Shown here piece by piece: positions 6,923-14,141 of a stretch of DNA of 45,295 bases (positions are counted from its first letter, which is position 1; each line of letters opens with the position of its first letter). The stretch comes from CAYMDS01 sp964653195 (GTDB lineage: Bacteria > Patescibacteriota > Microgenomatia > Levybacterales > UBA12049): contig CAZZCX010000009.1 of NCBI GenBank assembly GCA_964653195.1, positions 1-45,295 on the forward strand. Direction: 5' to 3'. A program made the position numbers and the translations under genes. The notes under the pieces were generated by a model, which was given only the letters and a program-made list of their open reading frames with translations, had not been told where the DNA came from and did no database searches.

Positions 6923-8105
6923 TTTTAACTACCTCATCTAAGGTTAGTGTTTTTTGTTCTCTGGTTTTCATATTCTTTAATACAATTACATTTTTTGCGA
7001 CTTCTTCAGGTCCGATTATTGCGACAAAGGGAATACCTTTATTATCTGCATACTTTAATTGTTTTTCCATTTTCGCATTTTCATCCAGATATAGCTCAGC
7101 ATTTATATTATTAGAGCGTAATAGGGAGCTAAGTTCAATAGATTTATCTTTTAACTTCTGAGAAAAGATTGTTACCAGAATTTGTGTTATGGAGAAAGAG
7201 TTAGGGAAAAGATTGAGTTCTTCCAAGGCTTCGATAATCCTGTCAAATCCGAAGGAAAAACCGACAGCTGGAATTTGTTTTTTAGAAAAGATACCGATAA
7301 GATTGTCATATCTTCCGCCCCCGCCGACTGAACCTGCAGAATATCCTGGTATCTCTACTTCTATAATTGTTCCAGTATAGTAATCAAGACCCCTAGCTAA
7401 AGTCGGATCAAAAAAAATTTTACCTTCATCTAAACCCATTTTTTCAGAGCTTTCAATTATCTGTTTAAGATTTGGTGTGGTCTTTGAATTATTTATTTTG
7501 TTTAATATTTCAGGATCGAAGCCATTTTCCGAAAGTTCACGCATCACTCTCTCTTTACCTATCTTTTTTAATTTATCAATAATAATAATTGCTTTTGTCG
7601 GAAGATCAGCGAAAGTTATTCTGTCATTAATCAGAATTTTATAGTCGGCTATTTTAAATTTTTTTAAAACATCAGCAATTATTATGAGAATTTCTGCATC
7701 TGATTCAGGGGTATTTGTGCCTACAGTATCAATATCGCATTGTAGAAATTCCCTCAATCTGCCTTTTTGAGTGTTTTCTGCTCTCCATACCGGTTGGATT
7801 TGATACCTTTTAAAAGGGAAGGGGAGTACGTTTTGATATTGTGCTATAACTCTGGCTAAGGGAATAGTCTGGTCATAACGCATTGCTACTTTACGTTTGC
7901 CTAAATCCTCGAACTTATATATCAGCTTCTCACTTTCTTCACCGTATTTTCCGGTAAGAATTTCTTCATATTCAAGTACCGGTGTCTCCAGTGGTTCAAA
8001 GCCGTACGTCTCAAAAACCGTTTTAAGCATATTTATTAAATATTGCCTTTTTTTAGCCTCTAAAGGTAGGTAGTCTCTAAATCCTTTTAGTGTTTGTATT
8101 TTCAT
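6909..8105 (-). CDS. hisS: Histidyl-tRNA synthetase
   Basis: Class II aminoacyl-tRNA synthetase that charges tRNA-His. Motif 1 region TYGFEPLETPVLEY, motif 2 RYDQTIPLARVIAQ with FRRYQ-type sequence FKRYQIQPVWRAE, the histidine-binding ARGLDYYTGTIIEV and GGGRYDNL, and motif 3 GFSFGFDRIIEAL are all present, followed by an anticodon-binding domain (ILVTIFSQ ... AELYLDENAKMEKQLKYADNKGIPFVAIIG). At 398 aa it is slightly short for the family. It lies 26 bp behind the broken DUF917-like gene. A TATAAT (8136-8131) overlaps that gene's stop and could give hisS its own promoter. Confidence 0.96.
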   Translation of the reverse strand: MKIQTLKGFRDYLPLEAKKRQYLINMLKTVFETYGFEPLETPVLEYEEILTGKYGEESEKLIYKFEDLGKRKVAMRYDQTIPLARVIAQYQNVLPFPFKRYQIQPVWRAENTQKGRLREFLQCDIDTVGTNTPESDAEILIIIADVLKKFKIADYKILINDRITFADLPTKAIIIIDKLKKIGKERVMRELSENGFDPEILNKINNSKTTPNLKQIIESSEKMGLDEGKIFFDPTLARGLDYYTGTIIEVEIPGYSAGSVGGGGRYDNLIGIFSKKQIPAVGFSFGFDRIIEALEELNLFPNSFSITQILVTIFSQKLKDKSIELSSLLRSNNINAELYLDENAKMEKQLKYADNKGIPFVAIIGPEEVAKNVIVLKNMKTREQKTLTLDEVVKILNT

Positions 8106-8131
8106 ATTACTTTTAATATTTAATCTCTTTA

Positions 8132-9168
8132 TTATAACAGGACCTGATTGAAGTTTATACCTAATGTTTTTGGATTAAATAACTTACGGCCTTTTGTAGT
8201 TCTCCATATGGGTATTGCTTTTTTTCCAAGTATAGCTACTTTTTTATTCTTATTATTCTCAAAATTATTAATGCCGTTATTTTTTACCAAATCAAATAAG
8301 ATAATTGAGTCAGGAACAGTTAAAATTGTTACGTTTTTTTTTATAAGTACTATGTTTTCATTTTTAAAGTACACTTTATATATATTATCGCTACTTTTAA
8401 CATTGTATCTTCCAAATTCAAAGCCTTTCTCTGATGTTGTAACGTAATCGGTTATTATTCCTTTGCCTAATAGTTTCAATTCATATTTTAAACAAAAATC
8501 CATAAAAGCAATTTTACCCTTTTTAATTAAACTAAGTTCATAACCGATACTTTCACAAAGTGAAATACTGTTTCCAGCTGTTAAAACGCTTAATTTATCA
8601 ACAGTTAGAGGATAACCTACAACGAACGCTAATCCTTTGCAGTTTATCGCAAAGTTTCGCAATATTGATTCAAGTGTTTTATAGTTATTTATATATTTTC
8701 AATTAAAAGACTATTTCCCTTATCATCAGCAACAGCCAAGGGTGTCCGTTTTAAGTTATTAAGTGAAATTGTTTCCAGATATATCTCAGGTGAAGATCTT
8801 AATCCGACCAAATCACTATTTAGAATAGGAATATTCAGCTCAGAAGCAAGATATAAACAAGTGGCAATTGAAACGGGACCGATTTCTACCGGTATCAAAG
8901 CATCTATATTCTTATTTGTAATTTTCTTAAAAAGATTTAAAGCAGTTTTAGTGGCAGTGAGTGGGTTACATTTTTGTTTGCCTCCTATACCAAAGACTGT
9001 ACAAACCGTACTTTTAGGATCTAATTCCTTAAAATCCGTTAAGCGTATAGTTGAGTTTAAATTATCCAGTATTTTAAATGCTCTGTAAAGAGTACCCCCG
9101 CCTCCTGTTGAAAGTACATTTGCTCCATTTACAATATTTTTGATGTTTTGTTTGTTTAGCGATTTCAT
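8132..9168 (-). pseudogene. DUF917-like gene split by a one-base frameshift
   Basis: Two adjacent reading frames rebuild one DUF917-type protein of about 345 aa. The first (9168-8689) has the family's N-terminal glycine motif LSTGGGGTLYRAF and the VEIGPVSIATCLYLASELNIPILNSD block; the second (ending 8132) carries the C-terminal half (NYKTLESILRNF ... GLAFVVGYPLT). They join perfectly if one A is added to the A4 run at 8699-8696 (minus strand). No slippery heptamer is in phase there. DUF917 proteins include thiohydantoin-processing enzymes related to hydantoinase/oxoprolinase; the local substrate is unknown. The gene starts 2 bp after the upstream unknown gene. It may be decaying, or the base may be a sequencing error. 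Confidence 0.75.
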
Positions 9169-9170
9169 AT

Positions 9171-10526
9171 TTATAATTCATCAGTCATAAATTCAAATAA
9201 TTGTTTAAATTCTAAAGCGATAATTAAATTTTGAGATGCAACCTCATCCTTCTTAGACCTTTTTATAGCATTAATTGCTTGTTCATCATTTCTATATAGT
9301 GATTTTAATTCTCTATAATCTTGTTGGATTTTTATAAGATTAAATAACGCATCAAGCGTCTTACCACAAGGATATATATTTAATCCCCAAAGAAATAAAG
9401 GATTACTAGTTGGATTGATAGTCAGACTTGCTTCGTTATAAGGATCGAATTGTTGACCTGTATAAAACATTCCTTCCCAATTGGAAATATTTGGAACTAA
9501 TCCTACAGGTTTGCTTCTTCGTATATTAAAGCCCCTTTCGTCAAGACATTCGATAAAAGCGACAAACCCTGTATTCGGATTTAATCCATCAGAATCAAAA
9601 TAAATCCCTTTCTCCTGATATATTCTATCCGTCACAAGTCGGTGTGGTTGCGTTTCAGGGTAGGCGTGAAATGCAGGTTCTACAATTAGGACCTTTCTAG
9701 ATTCAATGATTTTTTTCCGCCGAAGCATATCAAAATATGGTTCTGAGTACATTGCCCACACGAGAGATGCGTTTGGTATTGTAGGATCTTGCGAAGTCAT
9801 CCAATTAGGTTGTAAGCCGGCAGTTCTCAGGAGTTTATCTCTGGCTTCTTCTAGCTCTTCTGATATATCATAATCATTATATCGTATTATTTTAGATTCG
9901 GAATTTTCAAGACAAGCCTGTAAATATCTGTTTGTAAGTAATTCTCGAGTATCTTCAGCATCCGAGATCGCAGCTTCTATTTCTGATGACTCATCAGTAG
10001 TAAGTGCTCTGTCTAGAATTCGTGCTAATTTGTCTATAGCTCTTTCGCTCCATAATCGCGTTTCGGAAATTACAGGAAATTCGTTTGCGTTTATCGGGCC
10101 AACGCATTCCACAGCCTGATCAAAGGTAGGACTTTTTCTCATCCAGTCAGTAAATTGTCTTACTGATTTTACAGGTTCAATCATTCCGTTTTCAGGATTC
10201 ATAATAGAGCCCCTTTCACTCATTAGGACCATATCTGCAGTACGCAAGGCACACCAGCCACCTGCAGCAGCCAATTGCTCCGGTAATAAATTAAACGAGT
10301 TCGGATTCGTCGCTAAGAGAACACGTGGTGCCAAAGGTCCTAAAATATCGCGATAATAATTTGGCAAATCAGCATATTCCGTACCTTGTGGTATATAACC
10401 ATTCCGGCATTGTGCAATCCTTTTTGCATATCTTGAATTAATTTCAGCATCACGATTTAAGGGACCTGTAGGGAATTTTCCTAGAATCGGTTCCCATAAT
10501 CTGTTGTAACTATTTTCTTTTTCCAT
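9171..10526 (-). CDS. Unknown 451-aa protein behind TrpR-like regulator
   Basis: I do not recognise a family. The protein is soluble with no signal or membrane segment and reads like an enzyme: conserved-looking stretches include APRVLLATNPNSFNLLPEQ, GGWCALRTADMVLMSERG, KVLIVEPAFHAYPETQPHR, FVAFIECLDERG and FLWGLNIYPCGKTLDALF. A mid-region (about residues 175-215) is acidic and helical. I start at ATG 10526 (MEKENSYNRLWEPI); an in-frame ATG at 10616 would read through the hairpin and overlap the regulator gene. The start codon follows a terminator-like hairpin and a U7 run with no gap, so access to this gene is probably controlled. A DUF917-like gene follows 2 bp later. Confidence 0.75.
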   Translation of the reverse strand: MEKENSYNRLWEPILGKFPTGPLNRDAEINSRYAKRIAQCRNGYIPQGTEYADLPNYYRDILGPLAPRVLLATNPNSFNLLPEQLAAAGGWCALRTADMVLMSERGSIMNPENGMIEPVKSVRQFTDWMRKSPTFDQAVECVGPINANEFPVISETRLWSERAIDKLARILDRALTTDESSEIEAAISDAEDTRELLTNRYLQACLENSESKIIRYNDYDISEELEEARDKLLRTAGLQPNWMTSQDPTIPNASLVWAMYSEPYFDMLRRKKIIESRKVLIVEPAFHAYPETQPHRLVTDRIYQEKGIYFDSDGLNPNTGFVAFIECLDERGFNIRRSKPVGLVPNISNWEGMFYTGQQFDPYNEASLTINPTSNPLFLWGLNIYPCGKTLDALFNLIKIQQDYRELKSLYRNDEQAINAIKRSKKDEVASQNLIIALEFKQLFEFMTDEL

Positions 10527-10548
10527 AAAAAAACCCCGCTTAGCGGGG
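10527..10548 (-). terminator. Terminator-type hairpin abutting the 10526 start codon
   Basis: On the minus strand CCCCGC, loop TAA, GCGGGG (10548-10534), then seven T (10533-10527), then the ATG at 10526. It is the most GC-rich spot nearby and an ideal intrinsic terminator. It either ends the trpR-like transcript or works as an attenuator ahead of the 451-aa gene. An RNA starting after it would be leaderless at 10526. Confidence 0.85.
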
Positions 10549-10581
10549 TATGAATGTATTCGTAAATTAATACCACTACAA

Positions 10582-10887
10582 TCACACTCCGCGAAGCGAA
10601 GTATGATGTTTTTCATTTAAATTCAATCTATTTAACAAAAGCTTATATCCTCCCATGCCTTTATACAGCCATTTACTTATTCTTGCAATTGTTGTTGAGC
10701 TCATATTGGTTTTTTTAGTTATTTCCTCATAGCTAGTATTTCTAAATAGCATTTGTGCAACTGTCCAGCGATTGCTAAATTCATCAATCTCAGCTTCTGT
10801 TAGTAAGTCACGTAGAAATTTTCGACATTCATCCTCAGTTTTAAGAGCCAAAAGTGCTAGATATAGTCTCTTTTTCTTATTTTTCAT
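10582..10887 (-). CDS. TrpR/YerC-family transcriptional regulator
   Basis: A 101-aa helical DNA-binding protein of the TrpR superfamily, YerC/YecD type: LYLALLALKTEDECRKFLRDLLTEAEIDEFSNRWTVAQML, then the helix-turn-helix YEEITKKTNMSSTTIARISKWLYKGMGGYKLLLNRL. In TrpR itself the domain binds tryptophan and represses trp genes; the YerC group's ligand is not established. It heads a minus-strand run with the 451-aa unknown gene and the DUF917-like gene. Its promoter (TTGACT-17-TATACT, 10939-10911) is overlaid by two 18-bp inverted repeats, which suggests autoregulation. Confidence 0.88.
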   Translation of the reverse strand: MKNKKKRLYLALLALKTEDECRKFLRDLLTEAEIDEFSNRWTVAQMLFRNTSYEEITKKTNMSSTTIARISKWLYKGMGGYKLLLNRLNLNEKHHTSLRGV

Positions 10888-10895
10888 AGTAAATC

Positions 10896-10939
10896 ACTTT
10901 ATCTGAATAAAGTATAGTACTTTACTTAACTAAAGTCAA
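10896..10939 (-). promoter_or_regulatory. trpR-like promoter with two tandem operators
   Basis: Minus strand: TTGACT (10939-10934), 17-bp spacer, TATACT (10916-10911). Operator 1 (10919-10936) is the 18-bp inverted repeat ACTTTAGTTAAGTAAAGT, overlapping the -35 and spacer; its core TAGTTAAGTA differs by one base from the core TAGTTAACTA of the E. coli trp operator. Operator 2 (10896-10913) has identical outer arms ACTTTA...TAAAGT and covers the -10 and initial leader. The centres are 23 bp apart, about two helical turns. Confidence 0.75.
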
Positions 10940-11004
10940 TGCTTAAATTTAGCTTCAATAACCTAACTTTAAATATAGTAATTCGTGAATTTAAATGGTA
11001 TAAA

Positions 11005-11030
11005 TGACCAGTATACATGTATACTGGTCA
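11005..11030. promoter_or_regulatory. 26-bp perfect palindrome
   Basis: Arms of 13 bp, TGACCAGTATACA and its exact reverse complement, with no spacer. It lies in the 239-bp gap between the peptidase gene (stop at 11127) and the trpR-like gene (start 10887), about 66 bp upstream of that promoter's -35. No U-run follows on either strand, so it is not a standard terminator. It could be a protein-binding site. The rest of the gap is AT-rich and otherwise featureless. Confidence 0.9.
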
Positions 11031-11126
11031 GGCCACTTATATATATTTATTACCGGTGAAAATAATTTAGACTGTAGTTTTTTAAATAATACTTAAAGTT
11101 CAAATATATAAAAATCTGGTTGAATT

Positions 11127-12206
11127 TTAGAGCTCAATTAGTTCTTTCGGGGAGTTAGTAAGTTGAATTAACTTTTCTTTTTGCAATACAAATAAATCTT
11201 CAATTCTGACACCAAATTCATTATCTAAATATATTCCCGGCTCTATGGAGAATACCATATCATTTACTAACAAGTGTTTAGAAAGCGGAGAAAGAGTCGG
11301 TGGTTCATGTACTTGGATACCAATTCCATGTCCCAGAGAATGGGGAATTGTGGGATAACCATGTGAAAGAATAAAACTTCTAGCAGTTTGATCAACATCT
11401 TTTGCATACACATTTTTAGAATTATCTTTAAGATACTTAATTGCTTCAGATTGTGCATTCAAAACAGTTTTATAGACATTTTTTTGTTTCTTGTTTGCTT
11501 TTCCGATAAATACAGTTCGCGTCATGTCAGAGCAATAATTTCCAAATTTAACTCCGAAATCTATTAACACAAGGTCATTAACTTTTAGTTTTTGTTTTAC
11601 AGTCATATGATGGGGGACAGCTGCGTTTTTACCAAAAGCTATTATAGTTGAGAAGGATAAATCAGCTCCTTTTTGGAAGATATAGTTTTCAAGTTTATAA
11701 GCTATTTGACTCTCTGTGAGTCCTGGTTTGATTTGTTTGAGGATAAATTTAAAAGCTTCATCACCGATTCGACATGCTTTTTTTATACATTCAATCTCTG
11801 TTGGTGATTTTAAAATTCTTAAGTTATTAAATTCAGCTGATCTAATAGTTGGTATAATTCTTTTAAGAATTTTATATTCTGAGATTCTAATATCAGATTC
11901 CTCAATTCCGATCGTTTTTATATTTTTTTGATGTATGATCTCTTTTAAAGCATCATAAAAATTATATTTTGCAGAAATTGTAATTAAATCAAAATTTATG
12001 ACTTTTCTTTTTACCTCGCTTGTGTATCTAGCATCCGTAAATATAAAACTGTCATTATTAGAAAGCAGAAGGAAGGCTTCACGTTCTTCATGAGAAAAAT
12101 TAGGATAACCGGTAAAATAACTTATATTAGGTAGAGAAGAAATTAAGATAGCATCTAAGTTTTGATTGGCAATTATTTCTTTTGCTTTTGATAGACGAAG
12201 ATCCAT
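11127..12206 (-). CDS. Xaa-Pro aminopeptidase (M24B peptidase)
   Basis: A 359-aa cytoplasmic metallopeptidase that removes N-terminal residues before proline. The N-terminal creatinase-like domain (MDLRLSKAKEIIANQNLDAILISSLPNISYFTG) is followed by the pita-bread domain with all five metal ligands: Asp in LIDFG, Asp in CSDMTRT, His in LGHGIGIQVHE, Glu in FSIEPGIY and Glu in VRIEDLF. Length fits the family. The leader has AAGGA about 10 bp before the ATG, a possible weak Shine-Dalgarno. It lies 45 bp behind the exported protein at 12252 on the same strand. Confidence 0.93.
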   Translation of the reverse strand: MDLRLSKAKEIIANQNLDAILISSLPNISYFTGYPNFSHEEREAFLLLSNNDSFIFTDARYTSEVKRKVINFDLITISAKYNFYDALKEIIHQKNIKTIGIEESDIRISEYKILKRIIPTIRSAEFNNLRILKSPTEIECIKKACRIGDEAFKFILKQIKPGLTESQIAYKLENYIFQKGADLSFSTIIAFGKNAAVPHHMTVKQKLKVNDLVLIDFGVKFGNYCSDMTRTVFIGKANKKQKNVYKTVLNAQSEAIKYLKDNSKNVYAKDVDQTARSFILSHGYPTIPHSLGHGIGIQVHEPPTLSPLSKHLLVNDMVFSIEPGIYLDNEFGVRIEDLFVLQKEKLIQLTNSPKELIEL

Positions 12207-12251
12207 AATTCAAGTTCCTTTACTAATTTATTTTAAGTTTAATCTTATATA

Positions 12252-13022
12252 TTAATTCTCTTCAGTCGAGGTTATTTTTGTGGAAGGAGCAGGAGTTAAG
12301 TTATCAGATGTATTTGACGAGGACTGACCTGCATTAATATTGGGATTTTTTGCTAATTCCGGGAAAACAAGTACTCGAGTTGCAGATATTCTATTTTTTT
12401 CATCTATATTATCAAATCCTACTAAATGCACACGACTTCCGACTTCCAATTTTGAAAATCCGAGTTTAACCATACCTTCCTCTTCTGTGTAGCTTGTAGT
12501 TTTTGTAATATTTTCTACATCAGCTATCAAACTTTTATTATTTTCTGATACGACAGTTATAGTGAAATTCACTTTGTCAATTTCAGATATAACACCTGAG
12601 AAGAATGTAGGAAGCTTTTCTGAGTTTATAAAACGGGCAAGTAGTCGCTTAGACTGTTTATTGTATAGACCGATTACGCTTATTTTTGATCCCTGTGTGA
12701 TATCTGATATGCCAAATGATTTAGCTGATGGTGAGGAAAACTTAGTGAGTTCGTCTACATCGATTACTCGAGTAGTATTTTGATTATCAGAGCCTGTTAT
12801 TTTATTTCCTGTAATTTGTGTGACTGTTATAAGAGAACCTCGCTTTTCTACTAGATTTAACTCTGCGACTTTTGATGCTACTTTTTCACGTATATTATTT
12901 ATTTCATTTATAAGTTTTTCTCCAGTTCCAGCACTTGGAGTAGATGTAGTTGTTACTGCTTCTGAGTAGCTAGGATAAGTAAGAGTAATTATAAGTGTAA
13001 CTATAAGTAAGATTTTTTTCAT
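12252..13022 (-). CDS. Exported protein with beta-rich repeats
   Basis: A 256-aa protein with a clear signal peptide (MKKILLIVTLIITLTYPSYSEA) and a Thr/Ser-rich linker. The body holds two similar beta-rich units: one around GSLITVTQITGNKITGSDNQNTTRVI ... GSKISVIGLYNKQSKRLLARFI and one around FSGVISEIDKVNFTITVVSENNK ... GSRVHLVGFDNIDEKNRISATRV, a pattern resembling DUF5666-like OB domains common in CPR exported proteins; that family call is tentative. The tail is Ser/Asn/Thr/Pro-rich. It starts 3 bp after the stop of the upstream membrane-anchored protein and is probably cotranscribed. Confidence 0.72.
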   Translation of the reverse strand: MKKILLIVTLIITLTYPSYSEAVTTTSTPSAGTGEKLINEINNIREKVASKVAELNLVEKRGSLITVTQITGNKITGSDNQNTTRVIDVDELTKFSSPSAKSFGISDITQGSKISVIGLYNKQSKRLLARFINSEKLPTFFSGVISEIDKVNFTITVVSENNKSLIADVENITKTTSYTEEEGMVKLGFSKLEVGSRVHLVGFDNIDEKNRISATRVLVFPELAKNPNINAGQSSSNTSDNLTPAPSTKITSTEEN

Positions 13023-13025
13023 ATT

Positions 13026-13457
13026 TTAAAATTCTTCTTCCGTACTGGTTACTGTACGGTTTTGAGTCTGTTCGCTACCGTCTTTGAATACAGCAGTGAA
13101 GCGAAGAATATTCACACCCTCATCCAGTGTGTGAGTCAAATTGAATTCACCTTTTGAGTTAGGTTTTACTACCTGATCAAGATTCATGGTAGAAACAATA
13201 ATTGTAGCATCTTTATCTGTTTTTCCCTTAATATCTATTATTCTTTTACCAAACACTTCTTCCTCTTTAGGAGATTCTATATTAAGAAAGTTTTTATCAT
13301 TTTGGGATTGAATTGGAGTGGGTGTAGGATTTAATACGATTTGAGGCGGAGTGTCTTTAATTGAACGTGTCATCTGATAAATATAGAAAGCTCCTCCGGC
13401 TACAAATAAGCCAAGAAGAATTGCTATAATTGAAAAAACAATTTTTTCTTTATTCAT
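13026..13457 (-). CDS. Membrane-anchored protein with Ig-like domain
   Basis: A 143-aa protein with one N-terminal membrane anchor (about residues 5-27, IVFSIIAILLGLFVAGGAFYI), a Pro/Thr linker, and an extracytoplasmic beta-sandwich of about 80 residues: FLNIESPKEEEVFGKRIIDIKGKTDKDATIIV ... GVNILRFTAVFKDGSEQTQNRTVT. This is the pattern of bacterial Ig-like modules of cell-surface proteins. ATG 13457 is chosen over GTG 13466. A TATAAT at 13492-13487 gives a leader of about 22 nt. It forms a pair with the exported protein downstream. Confidence 0.72.
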   Translation of the reverse strand: MNKEKIVFSIIAILLGLFVAGGAFYIYQMTRSIKDTPPQIVLNPTPTPIQSQNDKNFLNIESPKEEEVFGKRIIDIKGKTDKDATIIVSTMNLDQVVKPNSKGEFNLTHTLDEGVNILRFTAVFKDGSEQTQNRTVTSTEEEF

Positions 13458-13601
13458 AAACTGCACACATTTCGCATCTTTAGCTAATTATAAACTATTA
13501 TGGAGAGCAGAGAAGTGTTTGAGTGTTCTGATATTACTTGAAAGAAATACTATTGTCAAGGAATGAAAGCTGTGTTAGTATGGTAAAGTTCTAATAACTA
13601 T

Positions 13602-14111
13602 ATGGAAATCGCATTGTTAAACGAAAAGAGTTTACGTATAAAAGGAAAGCAGGGTACAGTTATAATTAATCCTTTTGGTAAAGCAAATGAAGCGAACGGA
13701 TTTATAGTATTAGATGAATTAATTGATGAAAAGGTTATTGGAGATTCATTGGTAATTTCTGGCCCTGGCGAGTATGAGTTTAGTGGAATTAAAATAAGCG
13801 GTATAAAATTAGGTTCTTCTATAGCATATAGAATTAGAGTAGATAAAGTTGAAATATTAGTTGGTATTGGAAATGCAGTAAGTAAAGATTTTTCGAAGTT
13901 ACATGAGCACAATATAGTAGTTTTAAGAATGGATGAAGCAATTGATCCCGGATTCGTTACGGGAATTGCGTCAAACGTTATAGTTTTTTATGGAGCTAAA
14001 GCGCAAGACGCAATGAAACAGTTGTCAAATGATGAATTTAAGTCAGATTCCAGATATTCCGTTACATTTGATAAATTACCGCAAGAAATTGAAAAGATAG
14101 TTCTGCTGTAG
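13602..14111 (+). CDS. Degenerate metallo-beta-lactamase-fold protein
   Basis: A 169-aa protein resembling a UlaG-like MBL fold without its metal site. The strands SLRIKGKQGTVIINPFGK and VISGPGEYEFSGIKISGI match the start and the VSGPGEYE loop of these hydrolases, but no HxHxDH motif exists, so it is unlikely to be a zinc hydrolase. A structural or binding role is my inference. It sits 30 bp upstream of dnaB on the same strand and is likely cotranscribed. TATGGT (13579-13584) is a possible -10, giving a leader of about 11 nt. Confidence 0.65.
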   Translation: MEIALLNEKSLRIKGKQGTVIINPFGKANEANGFIVLDELIDEKVIGDSLVISGPGEYEFSGIKISGIKLGSSIAYRIRVDKVEILVGIGNAVSKDFSKLHEHNIVVLRMDEAIDPGFVTGIASNVIVFYGAKAQDAMKQLSNDEFKSDSRYSVTFDKLPQEIEKIVLL

Positions 14112-14141
14112 TTTTTTCACAATTAAAAATGAAGAGTAAGT

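Noticed and set aside
10527..10616. 481-aa form of the unknown protein starting at 10616
   Set aside because: It would overlap the regulator gene and translate the terminator hairpin; ATG 10526 is simpler, though the longer form is kept as an alternative in the findings.
11267..11458. Second minus-strand frame inside the M24 peptidase
   Set aside because: It is a shadow of the intact peptidase gene and has no independent start signal.
13602..14111. Active zinc beta-lactamase-type hydrolase
   Set aside because: The HxHxDH motif and later metal ligands are missing.
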